DNA from: Chlorophyllum brunneum
Lineage: Eukaryota; Basidiomycota; Agaricomycetes; Agaricales; Agaricaceae
Assembly: GCA_963576785.1 (NCBI GenBank)
Contig: OY756140.1
Coordinates: 1,302,001 to 1,366,000 of the forward strand
DNA length: 64,000 nucleotides
Direction of reading: 5' to 3'
Shown here: positions 49,514 to 59,898 of the stretch, piece by piece
How positions within the stretch are numbered: the first letter of the stretch is position 1
Layout of the letters: the number at the start of each line of letters is the position of its first letter
Position numbers and translations under genes: made by a program
The notes under the pieces: generated by a model
Told to the model about the DNA's origin: nothing
What the model saw: the letters and a program-made list of their open reading frames with translations, nothing else
The model's database searches: none

Positions 49514-49862
49514 GATAGGGAAGAGAGATGGGGAGGAGGATATCAGGGTGGTTGTGTCGAGAGCACGGTTGACACCTGTTTGACATCATCCAAAGCGGTG
49601 TTGGAAGATTCCGGTCGGGAGTGATACCCCGTCACTCCCAATTCAGTCCACCAGCCGGCGTAATGCCGGCGAGCATCAACCTGGCGATTCCTGTTGTGAC
49701 TGATCATCAGACCTCCATCTGTCACCACCGTCACACAGCCATCCTCCTTCTGGAACACCCGGCGCTGTGCGTGCCCGGGAATTGCGGCGGGGATGATGCA
49801 GCCATTAGATGCTCAATTACTGAAACATAATCCACCATTACATTGGCACTCCGCACCCCGAA
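49514..49862. promoter_or_regulatory. Divergent upstream region of RasGEF and IST1
   Basis: 349 bp with no believable gene. By position it holds both promoters. I see no named site. Confidence 0.35.
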
Positions 49863-50995
49863 ATGATCCCCTGGAACGCTGCCAAAGCAAAAGTCTGTGG
49901 TCTGCTACTCCATTGCCCTCTCAACTGACTCTCCGCCTCAGGTCCAACTCCGGTGTGTGGCATCAGGTCATTTTCCGCAGTAACCTCACCTCCCCCAGGC
50001 TGTCAGTACAGCGGCTGAGAACCCTGCAACAAAAGAAAGAAGCCCAGGCCAAGGCATCGCGACGAGACATAGCCACCCTCCTAGAACGAGGAAAAGTCGA
50101 GACTGCCCGGATTAAAGTCGAGAGCTGTGAGTCGTGCCGAGCGGTTTCTGTAACTTGTCGGCTGATCTCTGCGCAGTGATCAATGAAGACATCCATGTTG
50201 AATTACTCGAGCTCCTCGAGCTGTATTGTGAGCTCTTACTGGCAAGGTTTGGTCTTCTCGATCACAAGTACAGCCTCCTCCATTCCCAAGTTTTTGAATC
50301 TCGTTGTTCATTAAATTCTGATCTAGTACTCGGGAGCCAGATCCAGGTAATTTATGGTTTAGTGGCCCGTTCATCAAGAATATTCACACACTCCACCCAA
50401 GCTGTCAATGAGGGTGTTTGTAGCATCATTTACGCAGCCCCGCGAACAGAGCTCAAAGGTGCCCCGATAGCCCCCTTCTATATCCACGATTATCTTATTC
50501 CATTTTACAGAACTCCACGTCCTCAGGGACATCCTCATGCATAAGTACGGCCGCGAATTCTCAGCCGGGGTCATGGAGAACCGCAACAACTGCATCACCG
50601 ATCGTGTATGCGCCTCTACTTTCCCTCTTCCAGACACCCTCAATATGGCTTTAGATAATGCGCAAACTTGTCGTTGATACCCCCTCCCCGGATCTAGTGG
50701 ATGGATACCTTCGAGAGATTGCGAGGGGCTATGGGCTTCCTTGGGGGTCGGACCCTTCTGAAGCCGCGGAGTCAGTCGAGGTATTCCAGAAACTTCAACC
50801 CAAACGCGTTGTATTTAACGATACCACCAGCAAGTGAAGGCTTCAGAGCCGAGGAACAAAGAAGATAAGCCCTCGGATGCGGAAGATGAAAAGGGAGGTG
50901 ATCATTTGCCCTCAACTCCGACGCCCAAGAAGGTTGAGGAGGAAGATGATTTTGACGCCCTTTCCAAGCGGTTCGCTGCACTGAAAAAGCGGTAG
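49863..50995 (+). CDS. IST1: IST1-like ESCRT-III regulator
   Basis: Ist1 proteins have an ESCRT-III-like helical fold and regulate the Vps4 ATPase in multivesicular-body sorting and membrane scission. The product starts MIPWNAAKAK and continues VQLRLSVQRLRTLQQKKEAQ, ASRRDIATLLERGKVETARI and LELLELYCELLLARFGL. It goes on with VNEGVCSIIYAAPRTELKEL, RDILMHKYGREFSAGVMENR and VVDTPSPDLVDGYLREIARG, all characteristic Ist1 blocks. An acidic linker leads to the C-terminal DDFDALSKRFAALKKR, a likely MIT-interacting motif. Exon 2 is just 11 nt (49942-49952), encoding part of VQLR. Introns also lie near 50127-50176, 50346-50400 and 50457-50510, with others downstream. The stop is at 50993-50995. Confidence 0.92.
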
Positions 50996-51113
50996 CAGAG
51001 GGAATTCCGTTTTACGCCAATGTAATATACTTATTAGCGCTTCATGTGAGATAAGACGGTGGCTGTGCCAATCGATCTTGGTATTTGCGCCTCGACATAG
51101 ACTGCTGCTGCCA

Positions 51114-54100
51114 ATGGACAGTGCGAAACAAGCAAGCTTGATCTCCCGTATTGTGAATCCACGAAAAGAAAATGCTGGTGCTCTCCTGGATGAACTTGGC
51201 CTAGCTGGTCCACCATCCCGAGAGCAAGTCTACCAAGACATAGAATCCAAACTTCTCCTACCACCAGTCGGATTTCCCAAACACCTACTTTCCACGTATC
51301 AAGTGTACGTGATCATCTCTTCGAGATGGCGATTACTAACTAATTGACAAAACCTAGTACTTGGGAACACGAGCTTTCCGTGCCGAGCTTGTTGACCCTG
51401 GACCCTTCACCTCCCCCTACATCCATATCATTTGTACGTGCCGGGCTGGACGGTCGTATCGTCGGATACAATGAGGTAAGCCAGCAAATACCTGCCCGTA
51501 ACTCGCACGCGTACCTAACCTGCTATAGACATCGAATAAACGGAACACAACAGGCCTTGTTTCAACTTCAATCAACCGAGCACCAGCCCCAGCACAAAAT
51601 TTTGTTCGCGGAAAGTCCGGATATGTGCCCTTCTTACCTGGTGGCATGGATGATATCATCGCTCCTGAGAAGCTCTCAACGGATAACAGGCGGCTACGAA
51701 AAGTGGCTCCTGGCCTCAGTAGAGGGCTCAGACTATCAGGGAATGACGACGACAGCATTTTAGAGTTTGATGTTGATGAAACTACTGGCGAAATGAAGGA
51801 GCCTTCTGAAGATGCGGTACGCGTCATCTACTCGATAGCGTTTGTAGTGGTTGTCATATTTGATTTACAGGGTGATATGGTACCGAGTGAGACTGTATTG
51901 TCGGTGGACCAACAAACGGAGATTGACAAGCTACTTCCGACATCGGTCAGTGATCCTTTTGTGGAGTACCATCCAAACCATTGATATCTACCCGCAGAGA
52001 AAGTATCTCAAACCTATCAAGGCCTCCCACCGACGTGTTTTAAAAGTCGACATCCAGAAACGAGATTGGGCTCATACCATCAACGTCAATCAACCTCTTA
52101 CAAACTTCCATGAGCTCGTTCCTGAGATGGCACAGAAGGTAGTCGATCAGCTTTCGAATCTACCGTCGACAGATCTCAGCTTCAAAACAGTATCCTTTCG
52201 AACTGGACACCTTCCAGAAACAGGCTATCTACCATCTCGAGCTTGGTGATTCCGTCTTCGTTGCTGCCCATACTTCTGCCGGGAAAACTGTCGTTGCGGA
52301 GTACGCGATTGCACTTGCGGAAAAACATATGACTCGGTCTGTACGACACGAATATAGTACTATGCTCCTATTGATTTTCACCGTAGAGCCATTTATACCT
52401 CACCAATCAAAGCACTGTCAAACCAGAAATTTAGAGACTTCAAGCAAACCTTCTCTTCTTCAGTGGGAATCCTCACTGGTGATGTTCAAATCAATCCGGA
52501 AGCTACATGCCTGGTGATGACAACAGAAATTTTGAGGAGTATGCTTTACAAGGGTGCAGACTTGATTCGGGACGTAGAGTTTGTCATCTTTGATGAAGTT
52601 CACTATGTCAATGATGCCGAGGTACCTGGTCTACTTTGACCCGTGCTCTTTGGATAATCCTGAACTTATTCCTCATTGCAGCGGGGTGTAGTCTGGGAAG
52701 AGGTTATTATCATGCTCCCGGATCATGTCAATATTATCCTTCTATCGGCCACCGTACCAAACACCAAGGAGTTCGCTGATTGGGTCGGGTAAAGACCATC
52801 CGTATACTGTGTTTCATTCACCCACTGATTGGTACCCGACAGTCGCACGAAGAGGAAAGATATCTACGTTATCTCAACAGCCCAGCGGCCCGTTCCACTG
52901 GAACATTACCTATACGCCGGGCGAGACAAATACAAGATCGTCGATGCGGGGAGGAATTTCCTCGCCACGGGGTGAATAATTTGCAGTGGATACAGCCGCA
53001 TTTTTCTGACAAATATCATCGTAGCTACAAGGATGCGAAAGAGGCACTTCGGCGTAAACAGGACAAAGAGCGCGAAGCAGCCGGTTTGCCACCTGTCCAG
53101 CGCGTTGGAGCACGCGGCACATCAACCGGTCAACGTGGACAGCGTGGCGGCGCTGCTCGTGGTAGTAGTGGCTCCAGAGGATCTACGCCACCTGCTCGAA
53201 ACGGGAGTGGTCGTGGAGGCGGACCTCCGCGCACGATTCATTCAGACAAAAATGTCTATGTTCACCTTTTGGGTCATCTGAAGAAGGAGAATTTGCTTCC
53301 GACTGTTATTTTTACGTTCTCCAAAAAACGGTGCGAAGAAAATGCAGGAACATTGACAAATGTTGATTTATGCACGGCCGTGGAGAAGAGTGAAGTCCAT
53401 GTTGCTATAGAGAAGGCGCTATCTCGACTGAAAGGTGTGATTGATTGAATATTTGAACCGGCTTATAGTAGCTGACGTTAATCGGGAAGGTTCTGACAAG
53501 AAACTGCCGCAGATTGCTCGCATGCGAGATCATCTCAGTCATGGCATCGGTGTCCATCACGGAGGTCTTTTACCGATTATGAAAGAGGTTGTAGAAATAT
53601 TATTTGCCCGCGGATTGGTCAAAGTACTATTTGCTACAGAAACGTTTGCTATGGTGAATTCGTTCTCCATCTCAGCGGCAGCTCGGTTGTGTATTCATTC
53701 AAATTTAGGGAGTGAATATGCCTGCGAAATGTGTCGTCTTCTCAAGCATACGAAAGCACGATGGTCGCAGTTTCCGAGATATCCTCCCTGGTGAGTATAC
53801 CCAGATGGCAGGACGTGCAGGAAGAAGAGGTCTGGACACCACCGGAACAGTTATTATCCTTGTTGGTGACTCACTGCCAGAAGTACGCATACATTCCTCA
53901 TCCTAAAGTTGTCATTCGTTCAGTCGCCCATCAGCAAAACACACTTCATACTATGATACTCGGAACGCCGGGGAAACTGTCATCTCAGTTCCGACTAACC
54001 TACAACATGATCTTAAATCTGTTGCGTGTGGAGGCTCTCCGGGTGGAAGAAATGATTAAGCGAAGTTTTTCGGAAAATAGTTCCCAACGGTTATTACCTG

Positions 54101-55899
54101 CGAATCAGCGGAAGGTTGTCGAGGTCAGTGATTAAGGCCACTTGTGACCCCGCCCCCTTATATTCAACTAGCAAGTTCTAGGGCGAAAAAAAGCTTTCAG
54201 CTTTGCAGAAGTTGACTTGCGAGCGATGTATTCCCGACATTGAAGCTTACTACGACGATATTAATGAGGTCGGGGGATTGAACCAAAAATTGATTGATAA
54301 GGCTATTCGTCACCCACAGGGCTCTAAGCTTCTTGGTTCTGGCAGAGTTATCGTACTCCGCGACAACGTAAGCTCATCACCGACTCAACTGATCGAATCC
54401 AACCTGATCTACAAAAAGCATTTCTACCCAAGTAGTATTGGCGTCTTACTGAAAGCAGCTCCGCTACAGACGCTGGAATCAGGACGTATAGATCATGACA
54501 AGACCTATTTCGTTTTGGCTCTCGTACATCCCGATGTCAAGGGAGGTGATCGCGGTGAGTGTGGCTGTTCTTGTCCTGAGGGCCTTTCTTCCTGATGAAA
54601 AGACGTCTTAGATATTGATTTCGAGGCAGTAACACCACTATGGCCACCAGAACGCGAGTCGCTGGTTGTTTGCGGTGGTGTATACGAGCTACGTGTTGTC
54701 CCAATAACAAGCATCAATCTTGTAACCAACCGTGTCATCAAGGTAAGTTCAAGTGCACCGATGCAGTCCCTGCCTACCAGTCTTCACACAGATCGACGTT
54801 GATGGCATCGTTGAGCGCCATCTAATATCGAAGATGAAGGAAGGCATTACTGCACTGTCGACAGTGCTACAAGAATGGCCACCAAATAATGGTGCCATAC
54901 CGGAAGTAGATTGGAGCAAGATGCGTTCACTAGACTTCCAAGAGACCCTGCAACGAAGGAATACAGTTCGAGAACGGAATTTTGACAGAAGTTGTCTACG
55001 GTGCCCCGAATTTACCTCTCATGTCAGTGTAGAGGCATGTGCCGTCTCACTTTACCTGACTCAACTTTCGTTTCCCAGTACACTATAATCCATGGAGAGA
55101 AGGTCCTACGCGCCAAACTTGCCAATCTCAAACTGGCCATCTCCGATCAGAATTTGGAGCTGATCCCGGATTATGAGCAACGCATCGAAGTGCTCAAGGA
55201 GCTCAAGTTCATCGATGAGAACTCAACTGTACTTTTGAAAGGGCGGGTAGCGTGCGAGGTTGGTACCTGACCTAGTTACTAACCCCCCTTACATTGACGT
55301 TAGAACGTAGATCAACTCAGCAGACGAGCTCGTATTGACTGAATTAATCCTGGAGAATACATTAGCGAATCACGAACCGGAAGAGGTTGTCGCTTTGCTG
55401 TCATGCTTCATCTTCCAGGAAAAAACGGAAATCGAGCCATCAATACCACCCAAACTTCAGCAAGCACGAGACGCCATACTAGCTATTAATGACCGTGTAG
55501 GTCATATTCAGGACCGGCACAAGGTCGTATCGGAAGAGTTCCGCTCTGCACTCAAATTTGGCCTCACTGAGGTCGTATATGAGTGGGCTAAAGGCATGGT
55601 AAGAAAATCGTCCCTCTAAGTCTCTCACAGGCCTAAATTGTACATCAAAGCCTTTTGAACAGATAACTGCGCTAACCGATGTTCCCGAGGGAACGATCGT
55701 ACGCTGCATTACTCGATTGGATGAAACTTGTCGCGAGGTAAGGGATGCCGCTCGTGTCATTGGAGATGCTCGCCTCTTCAAGAAGATGGAGGAAGCACAA
55801 CTCAAGATTAAGCGAGACAGTAAGCTAAAAATCGCGCATGCCTCTCCTCCCCTGCTGATGCTATCCACAGTTGTTTTCGCCGCCAGCTTGTATTTTTAG
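51114..55899 (+). CDS. SKI2: Ski2-type RNA helicase of the cytoplasmic exosome (Ski complex)
   Basis: Ski2 feeds mRNA from stalled ribosomes into the cytoplasmic exosome, with Ski3 and Ski8. The start [20 protein letters not shown] precedes a Ski2 N-terminal region ([14 protein letters not shown]). RecA1 has [20 protein letters not shown] (Walker A), [40 protein letters not shown] (DEVH box) and LLSATVPN. RecA2 has [42 protein letters not shown] and [17 protein letters not shown]. The C-terminal rRNA-processing-arch/DSHCT region ([40 protein letters not shown]) completes the family order, about 1,240 residues. An RGG-rich insert (about 53100-53230) separates the RecA domains. Around fifteen introns keep the frame, including one that restores AMGVNM. 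No frameshift was found. Confidence 0.96.
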
Positions 55900-56024
55900 C
55901 ATCGAATGGTTGGTTAGCACGTGGGCTTGCTTTGACGCGTCGCGTAGTGGAGTTTGTGTGTGTTTATTACCTTGACATCATCTCATGTCATAAATACCCA
56001 ACAGTCGAGATAATGCGACATCCT

Positions 56025-56045
56025 TCTCTCTCTCTCTCTCTCTCT
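56025..56045. repeat. CT microsatellite just before a start codon
   Basis: A perfect TC run of about ten units ends four bases before the ATG of the homeodomain-like gene, so it lies in the 5' leader or proximal promoter. Pyrimidine tracts are common near fungal transcription starts. The length may vary between strains. Confidence 0.85.
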
Positions 56046-56048
56046 ATA

Positions 56049-57219
56049 ATGGATTCCACAAATTCAGAACCTAAATCTCCTGCTTCCGAGCCTTCTCAAA
56101 ACCACCGATTTTTGACCGGCGCAGAAGATCTTGTCCACTCGTCGTTCCCGCTCATTGATGAAGAGAGGCCTAAGACCCGTCGGGTGAATCCGCAACGCCT
56201 GGCTTTGCGACTTGGGCCTGATCTGGTCGCGGAAATGGAGGCTTTGATCGTTCCTGGTGCCAAGATGCCTACTTTTGCGGTCCGAAAGGATTTTCAGGAA
56301 CGTTACTGCGTGGATCGCCGGCATATATACGATTACTTTCATTCACGAGGCAAGTGGAATCTTACGCAGACCAAATTACTGTACAGAATCGCTCTTCAGG
56401 TCTCCGTGTGGCCAAAGAGGACAGGCACACGAACCTGAAGCGTGGAAGAATCATGAAGACCGAACGGGCGCAGCAATCAGTTCCTGTGGGTACATTGGCG
56501 CCAGCTTTCATGCCCAATCCGAAGTATGGGCTCACAAATATCCTGCGTAGCCCGTTCCAGATTCATCTATCAGGAAAGAATCGCAAGATACATCCAAATA
56601 CTCATTTCCCGAAGTGTCGTCTGGTTCCAGCCAAGATCTACCACAAGCTCGAGTCCCTAAACGTGCGGCAACCTATCCGAATATCCAGGCCCTCAGGCGC
56701 AAAAAATGGCCTGCACCTAAACAGAATATTTCTCCGGATCAGAGCTCCCTCCGTCCTATACCGCCTATTTCACCTACTGAATTCTGGGAACCTTCCTCAC
56801 CGATATGGTATTCGCCTCTTGCATTGACAAGTAGTACTTCTAGTGAAGTGGCAGATACGTACTGGCTACCGGACGAGAGTGAAACAATTGCGGGGAGTCA
56901 CTTTGATCAGCTTTCCGACACAGGATCTCTATCCGGAATCGAAGGAAGCAAGCCCGATGACTTCATGACGCCGTTCGGAAACTCTTGGGCCCTGGACCAA
57001 TGCAACAGCTTATACGATCTACCTGATGGAGGTTACCCCTATATGTATGATACTGCCCGTTTGGCCGTAACTTATCGAGCACAGGACACAGTTTATCTTC
57101 CTGGCCAAGTTTCCGATGCTCAAACGCAATATCCTTCTCGTGAAATGGCCAAGACATCAAGTCCCTTTGGGGATCTGGATCTGGAATACAACGCGGAACT
57201 AGCCGACTCGACCATCTAG
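56049..57219 (+). CDS. Homeodomain-like putative transcription factor
   Basis: The ATG at 56049 follows the CT tract. The ordered core is RRVNPQRLALRLGPDLVAEM, IVPGAKMPTFAVRKDFQERY and DRRHIYDYFHSRGLRVAKED. The last part resembles a homeodomain recognition helix (the WFxNxR position reads YFHSRG), with helices of suitable spacing before it. The rest is disordered: a Lys/Arg-rich part, then an acidic, aromatic C-terminus (EFWEPSSPIWYSPLA, DDFMTPFGNSWALDQ) that could activate transcription. The core is restored only by a GC-AG intron (56350-56399). A second intron (about 56487-56552) then joins SVPV to DSSIRKESQD. The nuclear DNA-binding role is inferred. The family looks basidiomycete-specific but I cannot check. 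Confidence 0.62.
56350..56399 (+). other. GC-AG intron in homeodomain-like gene
   Basis: The 50-bp intron starts GCAAGT after TCACGAG and ends CTTCAG. Splicing gives HSRGLRVAKEDRHTNL, in register with the helix before it. Unspliced, the frame reaches a stop at 56438. Confidence 0.75.
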
Positions 57220-57397
57220 GCGGGTACACTGGTTGATACCGGCGCAAAAGAATAGATCTCGCCTCCACCAGGGGAAACGTGAGTAACGTAGGTACATGCC
57301 AGTCTTAATGTCTTCTATAATGATGTAATAATCCTGTAATCTGTAGTAAGATCAGACTGATCCCTACATGGCATCTGAACGGCACGTCGAGACCATG

Positions 57398-58252
57398 TCA
57401 ACCAATGGCATAGGACTCCCTACACCCACAGGAGCACTGTACAATACGTCCGAACCTGTCATCCCGTGAAAGCGATGACACCGGGATAATTCGTCTCTCA
57501 CGGATAGGATTCAGTTCTTGCGATCGCCGGAGGGCCGGATAATAGAAGTTATTGGATGCGGATTCGGTGCGGGCCTTATGCAGAGTTGTCGGTTTCCGCG
57601 GTGAAGCTACCTCAAGTTCGTCACATGCTGAAGCTAATCGTGAGAGTGAGACGATGGGTATCCGCCTGGACGGACGGGGCTGATGAAGCGGTAAAGATGA
57701 TGGGGGATGAATAGGAGGTGGTAATGGATTGGATGGCTCCAAAGGGGAGGATGTTAATGACTGTGGTGGCGACGGGTAGGTACAAAGGGGTTGCAAGCGA
57801 GAATAAAGTGGTTTGTGGGACTGGATATCGCGAGTTCGTTGCACGTACGATGGAATGGGATGATGGGGCTGTCTCCTTGATGATGGTGGATGAGCGGTTG
57901 TGACCAAACCACCCGGAACAAGTGGGGGATAAGCTGATTCGAGGCTAAAGCATTTCTCGTCGTAGCCAGGATCCAGACCCTTCGCCTCCTGCTGGCACCG
58001 ACTCCCGCACTCGTTCATCCTGTACTCTTGGTGATATGAAGATATGTCGTCAATGTCCATCAGGGAGGGTTGTGAGTAGGGCGATAAAGGCATCTGAACG
58101 GACGAAGGGAGATCACTATAGGGTTGACTTGACTGAAATGTCTTTACGTCTGTCGAAAGTGCGAGCCTCGCGACCTTCCTCCCTTGAATATTTGCATCGC
58201 GACTGGAAGAATTTCCGGCTTCACCAGGCTTAGCGTCGTCGACGTAAAACAT
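57398..58252 (-). CDS. Uncharacterised Pro/Ser-rich protein
   Basis: A single open frame of 284 codons from ATG 58252 to 57398. The protein is mostly disordered, with many Pro, Ser and Arg residues, and has no transmembrane segment or known domain. Short ordered-looking parts are RRIPIVSLSRLASACDELEV and the C-terminus ERRIIPVSSLSRDDRFGRIV, followed by a CSCGC cluster. The two IP(V/I)SSLSR-like repeats and the Cys cluster hint at a conserved tail. The frame stays open upstream of the ATG to an acceptor-like CAG near 58328, so an upstream coding exon is possible. It is convergent with the homeodomain-like gene (178 bp between stops). Function unknown. Confidence 0.5.
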   Translation of the reverse strand: MFYVDDAKPGEAGNSSSRDANIQGRKVARLALSTDVKTFQSSQPYSDLPSSVQMPLSPYSQPSLMDIDDISSYHQEYRMNECGSRCQQEAKGLDPGYDEKCFSLESAYPPLVPGGLVTTAHPPSSRRQPHHPIPSYVQRTRDIQSHKPLYSRLQPLCTYPSPPQSLTSSPLEPSNPLPPPIHPPSSLPLHQPRPSRRIPIVSLSRLASACDELEVASPRKPTTLHKARTESASNNFYYPALRRSQELNPIRERRIIPVSSLSRDDRFGRIVQCSCGCRESYAIG

Positions 58253-59898
58253 CGGAGCAATGTCTACCTCGGAAGTCGAATGCGGGAGAAAAAACTCAGG
58301 CCCTTGAGCAATATAGGGGAAATTGTCTGAGGTGAAGAACAGAGACTAGTCAGTTGATATGTGGCGGAGTAGCAACCACAACAAGATGTACCAAAAGGGG
58401 CGGGGAAGTCGTGGGGGTGGAAACCTAAGGTATTGCTCGACGCCTGTGCTATTTATCCCTTCCGGTTTTGGTGCCTGTTGGTCCCTCGATGGAGAGATGG
58501 TAGGCGAGCCGTGAAAAGGAGCTGAGACCAAGGGTCATCGGGTTTAAATGCAATCATGAAGCGCTCATGTTTCGTGGGGCCATCTCCGTGTGGCAGCCAC
58601 AGGAGACACTTGTGATATAATTGGCCTGGAGAATAAATTACATGAGTCGGCAGGGAAGCTGATCAGGAACAACATATCGCGCTCCTTGCGATTGGCTGCG
58701 GAGTCTGTGGACAGGTAGCAAGACATTGAGAGTCAGCTGGGTTGAGGCGATGACGAGAAGCGCCAGACCTACTCATGGGTTGCAAATTTGAGGGGACAGA
58801 AGGACCCATATCGATATATCAGGGAGATCAGTCGCCATCATATCTGCACTTGCGGGGAATGGATTTATGAGGTGACGCCAGCCCGAGGTACGCCAGGCAG
58901 GTGTTAAGCTGAATTGAATCAGTAGTGAGACAGATGGAAGACGAGTCGGGGCCACATAGGACTGAAGCGGCAGACTGTTCGATCACACTTGTGCCAGGAG
59001 ACAGAGATGCCTGATGGGCAACAAAGGGATTGGGAACATACCCGCTCCTACGGCATGCAAATTCGTAAACTTTGGGGGTGCAAATATTGTATGCCGCACC
59101 AGAGGCGTTTTGGCCCTCGTTTCCAGTGGGAGGTCTGGAAATCGGGTTCGCGAATCACGGAGAATAAAGACGCCTTATAAGCCGAAACTAATACAAAAAG
59201 CTGTTGATACGCAGACGCTGACGACGATCGCCGGGTGCAGCGAAGTAGCGGTCGACAGGGAGATTTATACGTATGCGTACGTATATCCTTGCTTGCCTCG
59301 TGCGTGAAATGTGCAAGTGTCGTTGGCACACCGCCATAAACGTTTTGTGTAAAAAAAGTAGCCCCGCCTGAGGGCTGGATCAGCGAGGAAAAGAATCTCA
59401 TACGACACGAACCTGCAAGGTTTGATGCCGAAACCATGGTTCGATTGCAACAGGCGATAGATACCAATCAGTTTGGCACCCCAGAGGTCACTGGAAGGTC
59501 TGATAGATTGGTGCTCCATGTGTTCCATGAGTATATTTTTGAAGGATCTAAATGTGAACCACTCAATGTTCGACTATCCGCAGCAATAGTCTGGGCTTTT
59601 GTATCCCACACCTGGCTTCCCGTGCAACTGGGTGCCATTGGATTCACACCTAGATGGGTATGGATCTATCCCGACACTCGGTAGGTTAAGGTGAGACTGT
59701 CGATGTCAGTGTGAGATGGCTCATCTGGCTCCTCAAGCGACCACACAACTTCTCGGCAGCTTCGATTCAACCCCACCCACGACGTAGGGACAATGGAAAA
59801 CACCAATGACACAAGTCACACAATTACGGTTACGGTACTTGTAAACACTACTGTTCAATTGTGTTATCCCGAATAGCATACAAACGGCGATCGACCAT
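58253..59898. other. Intergenic stretch without a supported gene
   Basis: 1.6 kb. It holds the promoter side of the Pro/Ser-rich gene and the 3' flank of the DCAF11-like gene. Several frames of 60-140 codons are open on both strands near 59000-59700, none with motifs. On the reverse strand GGATAAATAG (58450-58458) resembles a TATA box about 200 bp before the ATG at 58252. Confidence 0.4.

Noticed and set aside
52780..53448. Apparent frame change inside SKI2 suggesting a pseudogene
   Set aside because: A normal intron (GTAAAG to GACAG) and a second one near 52975-53025 restore the helicase frame exactly, with all motifs intact.
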